64,000 bases of DNA from Hydrogenophaga sp. RAC07 (GCF_001713375.1 NZ_CP016449.1:868001-932000), one strand, 5' to 3'; counted from the first letter of the stretch, positions 1 to 11,485 are shown. Numbers and translations are program-made. The notes: generated by a model not told the origin, from the letters alone.

Positions 1-86
1 GAGGTGCCGAGCATCAGGCGGCTCTGGAACACCTCGCCGTACAGGATCAGCGGGTCGTCGTGGGTGATCGGATTGGTCATGTCCAT
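1..86 (-). CDS. thiG: Thiazole synthase ThiG, N-terminal fragment (runs off the window)
   Basis: Only the first 28 or so codons are present, and the rest lies beyond position 1. The start ATG at 86 follows a GGAGG ribosome-binding site that overlaps the last codons of thiS. The visible N-terminus (ending LYGEVFQSRLMLGT) is the usual ThiG opening, where the thiazole phosphate of thiamine is built from deoxyxylulose phosphate, dehydroglycine and ThiS-thiocarboxylate. It is the third gene of thiO-thiS-thiG and is separated from thiS by 2 bases. The call rests on this short match plus gene order. Confidence 0.85.
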   Translation of the reverse strand, partial: MDMTNPITHDDPLILYGEVFQSRLMLGT

Positions 87-88
87 GT

Positions 89-286
89 TCAGCCTCCGGT
101 GATGGGCGCGATGATTTCGATGCGGTCCCCTTCAGACAGCACCTGCTGTGCGTAGGCGGTGCGCGGCACGAACTGCAGGTTGACCGCCGCGGCGAACACG
201 GCCGGCGGATCGCACACGCGCAGCGCGTCGGCCAGCGTGGCGCCCTCGGGCAGCTCGCGGGGTTCGTGGTTGATCAGGACGTTCAT
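89..286 (-). CDS. thiS: Sulfur carrier protein ThiS
   Basis: A 65-residue ubiquitin-fold carrier ending in the diagnostic Gly-Gly, the C-terminus that is adenylated and thiocarboxylated to deliver sulfur to ThiG. The length matches the family (about 65-70). The ATG at 286 was chosen because it begins the fold directly (MNVLINHEPREL); a longer upstream reading would overlap thiO and adds no conserved sequence. It lies 7 bases after thiO and just before thiG, so the three should be one transcript. Confidence 0.93.
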   Translation of the reverse strand: MNVLINHEPRELPEGATLADALRVCDPPAVFAAAVNLQFVPRTAYAQQVLSEGDRIEIIAPITGG

Positions 287-293
287 GGGGGGT

Positions 294-1382
294 TCAGTGG
301 GCGGTGTGCTGGAGCGACAGGCCCCATTGTTCGGCCAGCGCAGACCGTCCATTGTCCATGGCCTGCAGGGCGGCATCGAGCATGGCCGGGGCGATCAGGA
401 AACCGTGGCGGTACAGGCCATTGATCTGCATGCGGCGCGGTGCGCTCAGCCGGATCCCGGGCAGGTTGTCGGGCAGGGTGGGGCGCAGCTGCACGCCCAT
501 CTCGATGATGCGTGCTTCGCCAAATCCGGGGTGCACCGTGTAGGCCGCGCTCAGCAGCTCCAGCGTGGAACGCACGCTCGCGGGCGACAGGTCGTCGGAC
601 TCGATCTCGGTGGCGCCGATGACGAACATGCCACCCGGCTTGGGCGCGATGTAGAGCGGGTAACGCGGGTGCAGCAGGCGCGTGGGGCGAGACAGGCTCA
701 CGCCCGGCGCATGCACCCGCGCGACCTCGCCGCGCACACCACGCAGCGCGCCCCACTGCGGCTGGGCACCCAGGCCGCGGCAGTCGAACAGCCAGGTGTC
801 GGGGCCCGGGTCCACCTCGGCCGGGCTGCGTGGACTGTTCCAGTGCACGGTCACCCCGAGCAACAGCATCTGGTGCGCGAGTGCGGCCAGCAGTTCGCGG
901 TTGTCGAGCTGGCCTTCCTGTGGCAGGTACAGGCCCTGGGCGAAGCGGTGGTCGAGCGCGGGCTCCAGCGCAGTGAGCTCGGCGGCATTCAAACGCTGCG
1001 CGTGCGGCAACGAGGGCAGGGCGGTGGTGGTGCGCGCGAGCTGGCCCGAGAAACGTTCGGCCTCGGCCGCGTCCTGCCGGTGCCACAGCACCACGGTGCC
1101 GCTTTGTTGAAAGAACACCGGCTGCGCCAGCGTGGCCAGCAGCTCTGGCCAGCGGGCCAGCGCGTGTTGCCCCATGCGCACCACCGGCAGTTCGGTCACC
1201 GCCGACTCGGCCAGCGGCGCGAGCATGGCGGCAGCCACGCGCGCAGCGGCGTTTTCGGCCAGGGGGCCGCCGGCGTCGAACACCTCGACCCGGTGGCCGC
1301 GCTGCGCCAGCGCGCAGGCCAGCAGCCGGCCCATGAGGCCGGCACCGAGCACCACAGCGGTGGAATTTCTGTCGATCGTCAT
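294..1382 (-). CDS. thiO: Glycine oxidase ThiO (FAD-dependent)
   Basis: A 362-residue DAO-family flavoenzyme. The N-terminal dinucleotide-binding motif (VVLGAGLMGRLLA, residues about 9-21) is followed by a substrate-binding domain with the C-terminal YRHGFLIAP segment typical of ThiO. It oxidises glycine to iminoglycine, the C-N donor for thiazole synthesis in aerobic thiamine pathways. The ATG at 1382 was preferred over an upstream one because the Rossmann motif follows directly and an AAGGA lies upstream. It is first in thiO-thiS-thiG and divergent from thiD with only about 30 bases between the starts, so the promoters must overlap the coding ends. Confidence 0.9.
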   Translation of the reverse strand: MTIDRNSTAVVLGAGLMGRLLACALAQRGHRVEVFDAGGPLAENAAARVAAAMLAPLAESAVTELPVVRMGQHALARWPELLATLAQPVFFQQSGTVVLWHRQDAAEAERFSGQLARTTTALPSLPHAQRLNAAELTALEPALDHRFAQGLYLPQEGQLDNRELLAALAHQMLLLGVTVHWNSPRSPAEVDPGPDTWLFDCRGLGAQPQWGALRGVRGEVARVHAPGVSLSRPTRLLHPRYPLYIAPKPGGMFVIGATEIESDDLSPASVRSTLELLSAAYTVHPGFGEARIIEMGVQLRPTLPDNLPGIRLSAPRRMQINGLYRHGFLIAPAMLDAALQAMDNGRSALAEQWGLSLQHTAH

Positions 1383-1414
1383 GAATGTCCTTGGGCACTG
1401 CGAGAATGCGCGCC

Positions 1415-2254
1415 ATGACCACTGAACCCCAACGCTACACACGCGTCCTGTCCATCGCCGGCTCCGACAGCGGCGGTGGCGCCGGCATCCAGGCCGATCT
1501 GAAGACCTTCGCGGCGCTGGGCTGTTACGGCATGACGGCCATCACCGCGCTGACGGCGCAGAACACGCTGGGCGTGAGCGCCATCCACGGTGTGCCGCCC
1601 GAGATGCTCAAGGCGCAGCTGTGCGCGGTGTTCGACGACATCGGCGTGGACGCGGTGAAGATCGGCATGCTGCACGCGCCCGACATCGTGCGCACAGTGG
1701 CCTGGGCACTGAAGCACTACGGCGTGAAACAGGTCGTGCTCGACCCGGTGATGGTGGCCACGTCGGGCGACACGCTCATCACGCCCACGACCGTGCAGGT
1801 GCTGGTGCACGAGCTGTTCCCGCTGGCCACGGTGATCACACCCAACCTCGACGAAGCCGCGCTGCTGCTCAGCCGCACCATCGATTCGGCGGACGAGCTC
1901 GAAGCCGCCGCGCGCGATCTGTTCGCCATGGGCGCGCCGGCGGTGTTGCTCAAGGGCGGGCATCTGCCGGGCATTGAAGTGGCCGATCTGCTGGTCACCG
2001 GCGTCGGCCCGGTGCAGCGACTCGCTTCGCCGCGCATCGACAGCCGCAACACCCACGGCACCGGCTGCACGCTGTCGTCCGCCATCGCAGCCCATCTGGC
2101 GCTGGGTGAGCCGCTGGACCAGGCCGTGGCGCTGGCGCGCCGCTACATCCTGCAAGCCATCGCGCAGGGCGCCGACGTGTACACCGGCGCCGGCCATGGT
2201 CCGCTGAACCACGGCTTCGCGCCGGTCCCGCAACACAAGCGGGCACGGGGCTGA
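1415..2254 (+). CDS. thiD: Hydroxymethylpyrimidine/phosphomethylpyrimidine kinase
   Basis: A ribokinase-fold enzyme of 279 residues that phosphorylates HMP and HMP-P, the pyrimidine branch of thiamine synthesis. The motifs seen are the N-terminal substrate loop GSDSGGGAGIQAD and the C-terminal anion-hole and catalytic segment NTHGTGCTLSSAIAAHL. The start is ambiguous: in-frame ATGs occur at 1385, 1406 and 1415. The last is chosen because it gives the family's usual short lead into the first beta strand and avoids running into the divergent thiO start. It faces cytX (convergent, 20 bases apart), so HMP uptake and HMP phosphorylation are neighbours. Confidence 0.92.
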   Translation: MTTEPQRYTRVLSIAGSDSGGGAGIQADLKTFAALGCYGMTAITALTAQNTLGVSAIHGVPPEMLKAQLCAVFDDIGVDAVKIGMLHAPDIVRTVAWALKHYGVKQVVLDPVMVATSGDTLITPTTVQVLVHELFPLATVITPNLDEAALLLSRTIDSADELEAAARDLFAMGAPAVLLKGGHLPGIEVADLLVTGVGPVQRLASPRIDSRNTHGTGCTLSSAIAAHLALGEPLDQAVALARRYILQAIAQGADVYTGAGHGPLNHGFAPVPQHKRARG

Positions 2255-2274
2255 AGCGCTGCGCGGCTGGTCCA

Positions 2275-3597
2275 TCAGGCCCGGGCGGGGGTGAGGCCAC
2301 CCGCGTTGCGCGGCCTTGAAAGCGCGGCCAGCGCAAACGTGAAGGCCAGGGTGGGCAGGGCAGAGCCGAGGTCGGGTGCGTACTGCTTGAGCAGGTGGTA
2401 ACAGGCGATGCCGGCCACCCACACCGCCGCCGCACTCCAGTCCACCGTGCGCGCGGTCACGCTCGGCACCACCGCGCCACTGCCCAGGCGCCCCAGGATC
2501 ACGCCGTAGAGCGGCACGAACACCGAACTGAGCAGCAGCAGGAAGGGCTCGATCGCGTGGATCGGCAGGAACAGCGCGAGCACCGTGCACACGGCGGCAA
2601 ACGCCAGGCCGGCGCGCTTGATGCTCCAGCGCGGCTGCAGGCTGTGCACCGAGACCGCGCCCGAGTGCGCGTCGCCGTAGGCGTTGTCCATCTCGTCGAG
2701 CAGGATCAGGCCGAGCGCGATCAGGCCGCCTTGTGCGAGCAGCAGCGCGCCCACGAGGTTGGTGCCCGGCTCCACCGTGCTCACCACCAGCACACCCAGC
2801 GCGTAGCACCAGATGTTGGCCAGCGCATAGCCCAGCCAGGTGCCGCCCAGCGTGGTGGCGGCGCGTTTGCCGTGGCGCGCGTAGTCGGCCACCAGCGGCA
2901 GCCACGACACGGGCATGGCGATCACGAGGTCCATGGCGGAGAACAGGCCCATGCCACCCGCACCCGGGCGGTTCCAGAACGCGTCAAAGCCCTGCGCTTG
3001 CAGGCGGGTGCCGAACTGCCAGGTGAGCCAGGCCAGTGAGGCAATCACCAGCGGCAGGCCGAAGCGGCTGACGAACTTGCGCACCAGCTTGAGCATGGAG
3101 CCGGCCATGAGCGCGATCAGCACACCACCCCAGAGCAGCGTGGCCAGCAGCTTGCCGCCGGTGCCGTCGAGCAGGCCACCGGGCTCGCTGCCCAGCGCCT
3201 GCTTCAGGATGGCCACCGTGCCCTCCTGCATGATGACCAGCTCGAAGGTGGTCCAGCCGACCAGCTGGGCGATGTTGAGCAGCACCGGCAGGCGCGCAAA
3301 CGCGCTGCCGTAGGTGGCGTGCATCAGGCCGGCGCTGGCCAGCCCGGTCTGGCAACCCAGCCGCGCGGTCCAGGCCAGCAGGCCGGCGCCGATGAGCGAG
3401 CCCAGCACGATGGCAATGAGCGCGTCTTGCGTGCCCACGGCCGGCACCAGGTAAGCGCCGATCTGCATGACCAGCAGGCCCGTGCCCAGGCTGAACCAGA
3501 GTGCGGCGTGTTCGTGGAAGTGGAAGACCCGGTCGCCCTGCGGCACGGGGGTGAGGGCCAGGTTGGCCGGTGACGAATGCGAATGGTCGGATGCCAT
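2275..3597 (-). CDS. cytX: Hydroxymethylpyrimidine permease CytX (NCS1 family)
   Basis: A 440-residue, roughly 12-helix permease of the cytosine/purine/HMP (NCS1) family, acting in the inner membrane. Assignment to the HMP-specific CytX branch rests on the TPP riboswitch directly upstream and on thiD next door. Hydrophobic segments run through the whole length (for example the stretch around LFSAMDLVIAMPVSWLPLV). The ATG at 3597 was chosen because GGAG sits 6 bases upstream; an in-frame ATG at 3609 is the alternative. Expression should be switched off by thiamine pyrophosphate. Confidence 0.87.
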   Translation of the reverse strand: MASDHSHSSPANLALTPVPQGDRVFHFHEHAALWFSLGTGLLVMQIGAYLVPAVGTQDALIAIVLGSLIGAGLLAWTARLGCQTGLASAGLMHATYGSAFARLPVLLNIAQLVGWTTFELVIMQEGTVAILKQALGSEPGGLLDGTGGKLLATLLWGGVLIALMAGSMLKLVRKFVSRFGLPLVIASLAWLTWQFGTRLQAQGFDAFWNRPGAGGMGLFSAMDLVIAMPVSWLPLVADYARHGKRAATTLGGTWLGYALANIWCYALGVLVVSTVEPGTNLVGALLLAQGGLIALGLILLDEMDNAYGDAHSGAVSVHSLQPRWSIKRAGLAFAAVCTVLALFLPIHAIEPFLLLLSSVFVPLYGVILGRLGSGAVVPSVTARTVDWSAAAVWVAGIACYHLLKQYAPDLGSALPTLAFTFALAALSRPRNAGGLTPARA

Positions 3598-3682
3598 CAA
3601 TTGCTCCATGCAAGTTGAGGCAGGTGGGCTGGGCAGACGCCACCGGGAGCGCCTGATGGCGGTGGTGGACGGTATCGGCCTG

Positions 3683-3771
3683 CTTCCCTGCGCGAGGATT
3701 ACCTCAATCAGGTTCAAAGGGACTTTCTCAGTCGCACCCGGGGTGAAAAACCCCGGGACAACACCCCTAGC
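3683..3771 (-). promoter_or_regulatory. TPP riboswitch (THI element) of cytX
   Basis: On the minus strand the conserved THI-box blocks appear in order: GGGGTG..., a GC-rich P3 hairpin (CCCGGGG...CCCCGGG), CTGAGA (3726-3731), CCCTTTGAACCTGA (around 3707-3720), GGTAAT and the closing GCGCAGGGAA. The element ends about 85 bases before the cytX start, which suits ribosome-binding-site sequestration or attenuation. Family knowledge: TPP binding represses thiamine biosynthesis and transport genes. Confidence 0.95.
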
Positions 3772-3807
3772 GGATGTGCCTTGCGGCACGGGGTGGAGTA
3801 TACGAGC

Positions 3808-3839
3808 GCGGACCACGCGCAGCGGGGGAGCGTGGGGGC
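3808..3839 (+). repeat. 32-bp GC-rich direct repeat, copy 1
   Basis: A 32-base sequence beginning GCGGACCACGCGCAGC and ending AGCGTGGGGGC recurs exactly at 3891-3922. It lies between the TPP riboswitch and the cbbR stop. A related core (GGAGCGTGGGG) is also seen around 52155-52170, so this is probably a member of an interspersed intergenic repeat family. Confidence 0.85.
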
Positions 3840-3890
3840 ACCGATCCGGCGCCGGGCCGCCCCAAGCCGGATCAGCCCCCTCGGGGGGCA

Positions 3891-3922
3891 GCGGACCACG
3901 CGCAGCGGGGGAGCGTGGGGGC
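3891..3922 (+). repeat. 32-bp GC-rich direct repeat, copy 2, followed by T8
   Basis: Second exact copy of the 3808-3839 repeat. Here AGCCCCC (3874-3880) can pair with GGGGGCT at the repeat's end, and a run of eight T follows (3923-3930), giving a terminator-like end on the plus strand although both neighbouring genes read the other way. GATCCGGC (3843-3850) and GCCGGATC (3866-3873) form a further inverted repeat between the copies. Confidence 0.8.
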
Positions 3923-3928
3923 TTTTTT

Positions 3929-4870
3929 TTACCCTGCCGGAACGAGTCGCATGAAGCGGCCGTACTCGTCGGCCAGAAAACTCTCCGCGCGCTCCAGCAT
4001 GAAATAACGAAACGACTCCGCCGCCGGCGACAGCAGCTTGGACAGTGTGTGCACCACGTTCCAGCCGCGCAGCACCGGGCTGCCTTCCACGTCGAGGATG
4101 GCGATCAGCTTGTGCTCCAGCTCCAGGCCGATGGTGTGCAGCGACAAAAAGCTGATGCCCATGCCGGCCATCACCGCCTGCTTGATGGTTTCGTTGCTCG
4201 ACATTTCCATGACCACGCGCGGTTCCATGTGGGTGCGCTCCAGAAACTGCTCCAGCGCGGCGCGCGTGCCCGAACCCCGCTCGCGCAGGATGAACCCGTA
4301 AGGCTTGAGCGAATCGACCGTGGGGTGGCCCACCTTCAGCAGGGGGTGGTCGACGGGGGCCACGAACACGTGGGGGTGGGCGGCAAACGGCTCGGCGCGT
4401 GTGGCCAGCTCGGTGGGCGGGCGGCCCATGATGGCGATGTCCACCTCGTTGCCGTGCAGCATCTTCACCAGCTGCTCGCGGTTGCCCACCGCCAGCTTGA
4501 TCTCGATGCCCTCGTGGTCGCGCTGGAACTCCGCCAGCAAGCGGGGCAGGAAATACTTGGCCGTGCTCACCATGCCGATGGTCAGCGTGCCCACCTCCAG
4601 CCGCTGCAGCCGCGCAGCGGCGTCTTCCGCGTCTTTCAGCGTGGCCAGCACCTTGCGCGCGTAGACGAGCATGTATTCGCCCGCTGTGGTCAGCGAGACC
4701 TGGCGGCCCCGACGGTCGAACAAAGGCAGGCCCACATGGCCTTCGAGCTCCTTGATCTGCATGGTCACGGCCGGCGGTGTGAGGTGCAACACCTCGGCCG
4801 CGCGGGCAAAGCTGAGGTGGCGCGCCACCTCGTTGAACACGCGCAGCTGGCGGAAGGTCGCGTTCTTCAT
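3929..4870 (-). CDS. cbbR: LysR-type transcriptional activator CbbR
   Basis: A 313-residue LysR regulator. The winged HTH is at residues about 6-65 (FARAAEVLHLTPPAVTMQIK) and the effector domain follows. It is divergent from the Calvin-cycle operon with 73 bases between, the classic CbbR arrangement. Family knowledge: CbbR activates cbb operons in response to NADPH, RuBP or other metabolites. An inverted repeat in the intergenic region (4889-4910) is the likely binding site. Identification as CbbR rather than another LysR protein relies on similarity of the HTH start (MKNATFRQLRVFNEVARHLSF) and on context. Confidence 0.93.
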   Translation of the reverse strand: MKNATFRQLRVFNEVARHLSFARAAEVLHLTPPAVTMQIKELEGHVGLPLFDRRGRQVSLTTAGEYMLVYARKVLATLKDAEDAAARLQRLEVGTLTIGMVSTAKYFLPRLLAEFQRDHEGIEIKLAVGNREQLVKMLHGNEVDIAIMGRPPTELATRAEPFAAHPHVFVAPVDHPLLKVGHPTVDSLKPYGFILRERGSGTRAALEQFLERTHMEPRVVMEMSSNETIKQAVMAGMGISFLSLHTIGLELEHKLIAILDVEGSPVLRGWNVVHTLSKLLSPAAESFRYFMLERAESFLADEYGRFMRLVPAG

Positions 4871-4888
4871 TCAGGTTTAACTTAATCG

Positions 4889-4910
4889 AAATTCAACGAA
4901 ACTTGAATTT
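4889..4910. promoter_or_regulatory. Candidate CbbR operator (8-6-8 inverted repeat)
   Basis: AAATTCAA (4889-4896) and TTGAATTT (4903-4910) form a perfect 8-bp inverted repeat with a 6-bp spacer in the cbbR-cbbY intergenic region. The region is AT-rich against a GC-rich background, and further TTAA/TTAG half-site-like triplets flank it. This fits LysR-type operators placed between divergent genes. Binding itself is inferred. Confidence 0.7.
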
Positions 4911-4943
4911 ACCTTAGTTCAAGCCGTCCCTACAGTGGATCGC

Positions 4944-5654
4944 ATGCTCAAAGCCCTGATCTTCGATGTTGACGGAACGCTGGCTGACACGGAAAGCGTG
5001 CATCTGGCCGCGTTCAATCACGCGTTCGACATGGAGCGTGTGGGCTGGCACTGGGACACCGCGCTGTACACCCGGCTGCTGGAGATCAGCGGCGGCAAGG
5101 AGCGCATGCTGCACCACTGGCGCAGCGTGCAGCCCGACCTGACCGAGCTCGGCGCCGGCGCGGTGCAAGCCACCATCGACCGCCTGCATGAGCTCAAGAC
5201 TGCGCACTACGAGCACGCGGTGCGCGCCGGCGCGGTGGAGCTTCGCCCCGGCGTGCTCGCGCTGATGAACGAAGCCCGCGCGCAGGGCCTGCACCTGGCC
5301 ATTGCCACCACCACCTCACCGGTCAACATTGCTGCGTTGCTCCGGGGTGCCATCGGACCGGACTGGCGCAGTGAGTTCCTGGCCGTGGGTGATGCGTCTT
5401 CCTCGCCCATCAAGAAGCCGAATCCGCAGGTCTACCTGCAGGTGTTGGGCGACATGGGTTTGCCGGCTTCGCAGTGCCTGGCATTTGAAGACTCCGCCAA
5501 CGGCCTGCGCGCGGCCACCGCCGCCGGGCTGCGCACCGTCATCACACCCAACAGCTTCACCGCGCACCACGATTTCACGGGCGCCCTGCGCGTGGTGCCC
5601 GACCTCGGCTCGATCGGACTCGCGCAGCTGCGCGAATGGCACACCCGGGGCTGA
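4944..5654 (+). CDS. cbbY: CbbY-type HAD sugar-bisphosphate phosphatase
   Basis: A 236-residue haloacid-dehalogenase hydrolase with motif I DVDGTLADTE at the N-terminus (nucleophile Asp), a cap domain, motif III lysine near IKKPNPQVYL, and motif IV FEDSANGLRAA. CbbY enzymes dephosphorylate xylulose-1,5-bisphosphate, a misfire product that inhibits RuBisCO. It is first in the cbb operon. The ATG at 4944 was preferred to a GTG at 4935, since the HAD motif follows immediately. The presence of a RuBisCO-repair enzyme implies that RuBisCO is encoded elsewhere. Confidence 0.9.
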   Translation: MLKALIFDVDGTLADTESVHLAAFNHAFDMERVGWHWDTALYTRLLEISGGKERMLHHWRSVQPDLTELGAGAVQATIDRLHELKTAHYEHAVRAGAVELRPGVLALMNEARAQGLHLAIATTTSPVNIAALLRGAIGPDWRSEFLAVGDASSSPIKKPNPQVYLQVLGDMGLPASQCLAFEDSANGLRAATAAGLRTVITPNSFTAHHDFTGALRVVPDLGSIGLAQLREWHTRG

Positions 5655-5687
5655 GCTTGCCTGCACGACAACAACGAGAAACGACCG

Positions 5688-6779
5688 ATGCCCTTGTCCA
5701 AACGCTCCACCCTGACCCAGTTCCTGATCGAGGAGCGGCGGCGTTACCCGCACGCGAGTGGCGACTTCAACGCGCTGATCCTCGATGTGGCGCTGGCCTG
5801 CAAGGCGATTGCGCGCAGCGTGGCCTTTGGCGCGCTGGGCGACATGCTGGGCAACCACGGGGGTGGCGACAGCGTCAACGTGCAGGGTGAGACGCAGAAG
5901 AAGCTCGACGTGATCAGCAACGACATGTTCATCAAGGCCAACGAGTGGGGCGGGCATCTGGCGGGCATGGCGTCGGAAGAAATGGAGCAGCCGTATCCGA
6001 TTCCCACCGAGTACCCGCGCGGCAAGTACCTGCTGGTGTTCGACCCGCTGGATGGGTCGAGCAACATCGACGTGAACGTGTCGGTGGGCAGCATCTTCAG
6101 CGTGTTGCGCGCGCCCAAGGACGTGATCGACTCGGGCCGCGAGGTGGTGGTGGACGACTTCCTGCAGCCCGGCGCGCAGCAGGTGGCCGCGGGCTACGCG
6201 CTCTACGGCCCCACCACCATGTTCGTGCTCACGGTGGGCAGCGGGGTGTACGGTTTCACGCTCGACCCCAACCTCGGTGAATTCAAGCTCACGCACCCGC
6301 ACATCCGCATTCCGGAGGACACGCACGAGTTCGCCATCAACGCGTCGAACAGCCGCTTCTGGGAAGCGCCGGTCAAACGCTATGTGGACGAATGCCTGGC
6401 CGGCAAGACAGGGCCGCGCGGCAAGGACTTCAACATGCGCTGGATCGCCAGCATGGTGGCCGAGGCGCACCGCATCCTCATGCGTGGCGGTGTGTTCATG
6501 TATCCGCGCGACACCAAGGACACCAGCAAACCCGGCCGCCTGCGCCTGCTCTACGAAGCCAACCCGGTGGGCATGCTGATGGAGCAGGCCGGTGGGCGCG
6601 CCAGCACCGGGCGCGAGCCCATGCTGGGCGTGAAGCCCACCGAGCTGCACCAGCGCATCGGCCTGGTGTTCGGCTCCAGAAACGAGGTGGAGCGCATCGA
6701 GCGTTACCACGCCGAACCGCAGACCTTCAAGGGCGACAGCAATCCGCTGTTTGCCGAGCGCTCTCTGTTCCGCGACTGA
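5688..6779 (+). CDS. cbbF: Fructose-1,6-bisphosphatase, Calvin-cycle isozyme CbbF
   Basis: A class I FBPase of 363 residues with the metal and substrate signature [20 protein letters not shown] and the substrate-binding RGKDFNMRW segment. In the cbb operon it makes fructose-6-phosphate (and usually sedoheptulose-7-phosphate) for RuBP regeneration. It is 28 codons longer than the second FBPase in this window (43384-44391); much of the extra length is a C-terminal tail ending SLFRD. It is followed 27 bases later by phosphoribulokinase. Confidence 0.95.
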   Translation: MPLSKRSTLTQFLIEERRRYPHASGDFNALILDVALACKAIARSVAFGALGDMLGNHGGGDSVNVQGETQKKLDVISNDMFIKANEWGGHLAGMASEEMEQPYPIPTEYPRGKYLLVFDPLDGSSNIDVNVSVGSIFSVLRAPKDVIDSGREVVVDDFLQPGAQQVAAGYALYGPTTMFVLTVGSGVYGFTLDPNLGEFKLTHPHIRIPEDTHEFAINASNSRFWEAPVKRYVDECLAGKTGPRGKDFNMRWIASMVAEAHRILMRGGVFMYPRDTKDTSKPGRLRLLYEANPVGMLMEQAGGRASTGREPMLGVKPTELHQRIGLVFGSRNEVERIERYHAEPQTFKGDSNPLFAERSLFRD

Positions 6780-6806
6780 GCACAGAACAACAACCGAGGA
6801 GACTTC

Positions 6807-7691
6807 ATGTCGGAACGCCACCCCATCATCGCGATCACCGGCTCCAGCGGTGCCGGTACCTCCACCGTCACGCGCACCTTCCAGAACATCTTCCGCCGCG
6901 AGAGCGTGTCGGCCGCGATCATCGAGGGCGACAGCTTCCACCGCTACGACCGCAAGGAAATGAAGCTGAGGATGGCCGAGGCCGAAAAGGCGGGCAACAC
7001 ACACTTCAGCCACTTCGGTCCCGAGTCCAACCTGTTCGACGAGATCGCCACCCTCTTCAAGACCTACAGCACCACCGGCACCGGCCAGAGCCGCAAGTAC
7101 CTGCACAACGCGGAAGAGGCGGCGCCCTACCAGCAGGAGCCCGGCACCTTCACCGCCTGGGAGCCGCTGCCCGAGAAGACCGACATGCTGTTCTACGAGG
7201 GCCTGCACGGCGCGGTGGTCACGCCCGCGGTGGACGTGGCGCAGTACCCCGACCTGCTGGTGGGCGTGGTCCCGGTGATCAACCTCGAGTGGATCCAGAA
7301 GCTCTGGCGCGACAAGAACATGCGCGGCTACAGCGCCGACGCGGTGACCGACACCATCCTGCGCCGCATGCCCGACTACGTGAACTACATCTGCCCGCAG
7401 TTCCAGCACACACACGTGAACTTCCAGCGTGTGCCCATCGTGGACACCAGCAACCCCTTCATCTCGCGCGACGTTCCGACCGCCGACGAGAGCATGGTGG
7501 TGATCCGTTTCGCCAAGCCCAAGGGCATCGATTTCCAGTACCTGCTCAACATGATCAACGGCTCCATGATGAGCCGCGCCAACACCATCGTGGTGCCCGG
7601 CGGCAAGATGGAACTGGCGATGCAGCTGATCTTCACGCCCTTCATCTGGCGCATGGTGGAGCGGAAAAAGCGGGCCATCGGGCTTGTCTGA
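6807..7691 (+). CDS. cbbP: Phosphoribulokinase
   Basis: A 294-residue PrkB-type enzyme that phosphorylates ribulose-5-phosphate to RuBP, the step specific to the Calvin cycle. The P-loop [10 protein letters not shown] is at residues about 11-20, and the conserved [11 protein letters not shown] segment carries acidic catalytic residues. Length fits bacterial class I PRK (about 290). A GAGGAG ribosome-binding site precedes the ATG. Its presence makes autotrophy by the CBB cycle the likely use of the operon. Confidence 0.97.
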   Translation: MSERHPIIAITGSSGAGTSTVTRTFQNIFRRESVSAAIIEGDSFHRYDRKEMKLRMAEAEKAGNTHFSHFGPESNLFDEIATLFKTYSTTGTGQSRKYLHNAEEAAPYQQEPGTFTAWEPLPEKTDMLFYEGLHGAVVTPAVDVAQYPDLLVGVVPVINLEWIQKLWRDKNMRGYSADAVTDTILRRMPDYVNYICPQFQHTHVNFQRVPIVDTSNPFISRDVPTADESMVVIRFAKPKGIDFQYLLNMINGSMMSRANTIVVPGGKMELAMQLIFTPFIWRMVERKKRAIGLV

Positions 7692-7710
7692 AAGCGAAGG
7701 GAACACGAAC

Positions 7711-9719
<2,009 letters not shown>

Positions 9720-9723
<4 letters not shown>

Positions 9724-10391
9724 CACGCGCCTTCGATCTCGTCCTCTTCGACCTCGACGGCACGCTGATCGAAACCGCACCCGAGATCGCCGACGCGGTC
9801 AACGACACGCTGGCGCAATTCGGACTGCGCGCGGTGACGCAAACGCAGGTGAACGACTGGATCGGCCACGGCACGCGCGAGCTGTTGATCTCGGCCCTGG
9901 CCGACTGTCGCCAGACCACCACCGACGCGGTGCGCCACAGCGCCGATTTCCCCACCATCGAGGCCGCGTTTGGTGTGCACTACCAGCAGCGCTGCGGCAC
10001 GCGCAGCCATCTCTACCCGCACGTGCGCGAGACCTTGCAGGTGTTGAAGGACGCGGGCGTGAAACTCGCCGTGGTGACCAACAAGGAAGGCCGCTACACC
10101 CAGACCGTGCTGGACGCGCACCAGCTCGCGCCCATGTTTCACCGCGTGATCAGCGGCGACACGCTGCTGGTGAAAAAGCCCAACCCGGCCGCCGTGCACG
10201 ACTGCCTGCAACGCTTCGGCGTGAAGGCCGAGCGTGCGCTTTTCGTGGGTGATTCGTCCATCGATGTGGCCACTGCGCGCAACGCCGGTGTGAGCGTGTG
10301 GGTGCTGCCCTATGGCTACAACATGGGCGAGCCCATCGAGGCCTGCAAGCCGGACCGCGTGATCGCCGATTTCTCTGCGCTTCTGAACTGA
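9720..10391 (+). CDS. cbbZ: Phosphoglycolate phosphatase CbbZ/Gph
   Basis: A 223-residue HAD hydrolase with motif [14 protein letters not shown], motif II VVTNK, motif III lysine in VKKPNPAAV and motif [17 protein letters not shown]. It removes phosphate from 2-phosphoglycolate, the product of RuBisCO oxygenation, so it belongs functionally with the cbb genes. Its ATG overlaps the cbbT stop by 4 bases, showing translational coupling. It is distinct from CbbY, which has a different cap and substrate. Confidence 0.93.
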
Positions 10392-10417
10392 TCGACCCGA
10401 ACTCTCAAGGAACTCCC

Positions 10418-11455
10418 ATGGCCCTCATCGCCTTGCGCCAACTGCTCGACCACGCCGCCGAACACCACTACGGCGTGCCCGCGTTCAACGTGAACAACCT
10501 CGAGCAGATCCAGGCCATCATGCAGGCGGCGGACGCGAGCAACGCGCCGGTGATCCTGCAGGCCAGCGCCGGCGCGCGCAAATACGCGGGCGAGCCGTTT
10601 TTGCGCAAGATGGTCGAGGCCGCGATCGAGATGTACCCGCACATCCCCATCGTCATGCACCAGGACCACGGCGCCACGCCGGCCGTGTGCCAGCAGTCCA
10701 TCCGCAGCGGCTTCAGCAGCGTGATGATGGACGGCTCGCTGATGGAAGACGCCAAGACCCCCGCGAGCTACGACTACAACGTGGCCGTGACGCGCGAGGT
10801 GGTGAAGTTCTCGCACGCGGTGGGTGTGTCGGTGGAAGGCGAGCTCGGTTGCCTGGGTTCGCTGGAAACCGGCGAGGCCGGCGAAGAAGACGGTGTGGGT
10901 GCCGAAGGCCAGCTCACGCACGAGCAGATGCTGACCGACCCGCAGCAGGCCAAAGACTTCGTGGCGCAGACCGGCGTGGACGCGCTCGCCATTGCCATCG
11001 GCACCAGCCATGGCGCCTACAAGTTCACCCGCCCACCCACCGGCGACATCCTGGCCATGGACCGCATCACCGCCATCCACCGGGCGATCCCCAACACCCA
11101 CCTGGTGATGCACGGATCGAGCAGCGTGCCGCAGGAGTGGCTGGCCATCATTCGTGAACACGGCGGCGACATCAAGGAAACCTACGGCGTGCCGGTGGAA
11201 GAGATCGTGCGTGGAATCCGAAGCGGCGTGCGCAAGGTCAACATCGACACCGACATCCGGCTGGCCATGACCGGCGCCATGCGCCGCACCATGGCGAAGA
11301 ACCCGGGCGAGTTCGACCCGCGCAAGTTCTTCAAGGACGCGACCGTGGCCGCGAAAGAGATCTGCCAGGCGCGTTTTCAGGCCTTCGGCTGCGCCGGCAT
11401 GGCGGGCAAGATCGTGCCGCTGCCTTTGGAAAAGATGATCGCGCGCTACGCCTGA
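10418..11455 (+). CDS. cbbA: Class II fructose-bisphosphate aldolase, Calvin-cycle subtype
   Basis: A 345-residue zinc aldolase. The metal-binding histidines lie in the HQDHGATP segment (about residue 85) and in the C-terminal half around the MHGSSSVP phosphate loop. The length matches the CBB subtype of class II aldolases. The ATG at 10418 follows AAGGA by 5 bases. It is the last obvious gene of the cbb operon, 26 bases after cbbZ. It condenses triose phosphates to fructose- or sedoheptulose-bisphosphate. Confidence 0.95.
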   Translation: MALIALRQLLDHAAEHHYGVPAFNVNNLEQIQAIMQAADASNAPVILQASAGARKYAGEPFLRKMVEAAIEMYPHIPIVMHQDHGATPAVCQQSIRSGFSSVMMDGSLMEDAKTPASYDYNVAVTREVVKFSHAVGVSVEGELGCLGSLETGEAGEEDGVGAEGQLTHEQMLTDPQQAKDFVAQTGVDALAIAIGTSHGAYKFTRPPTGDILAMDRITAIHRAIPNTHLVMHGSSSVPQEWLAIIREHGGDIKETYGVPVEEIVRGIRSGVRKVNIDTDIRLAMTGAMRRTMAKNPGEFDPRKFFKDATVAAKEICQARFQAFGCAGMAGKIVPLPLEKMIARYA

Positions 11456-11485
11456 GGACTCCACACAGGACATGGGAGGTCGGTC

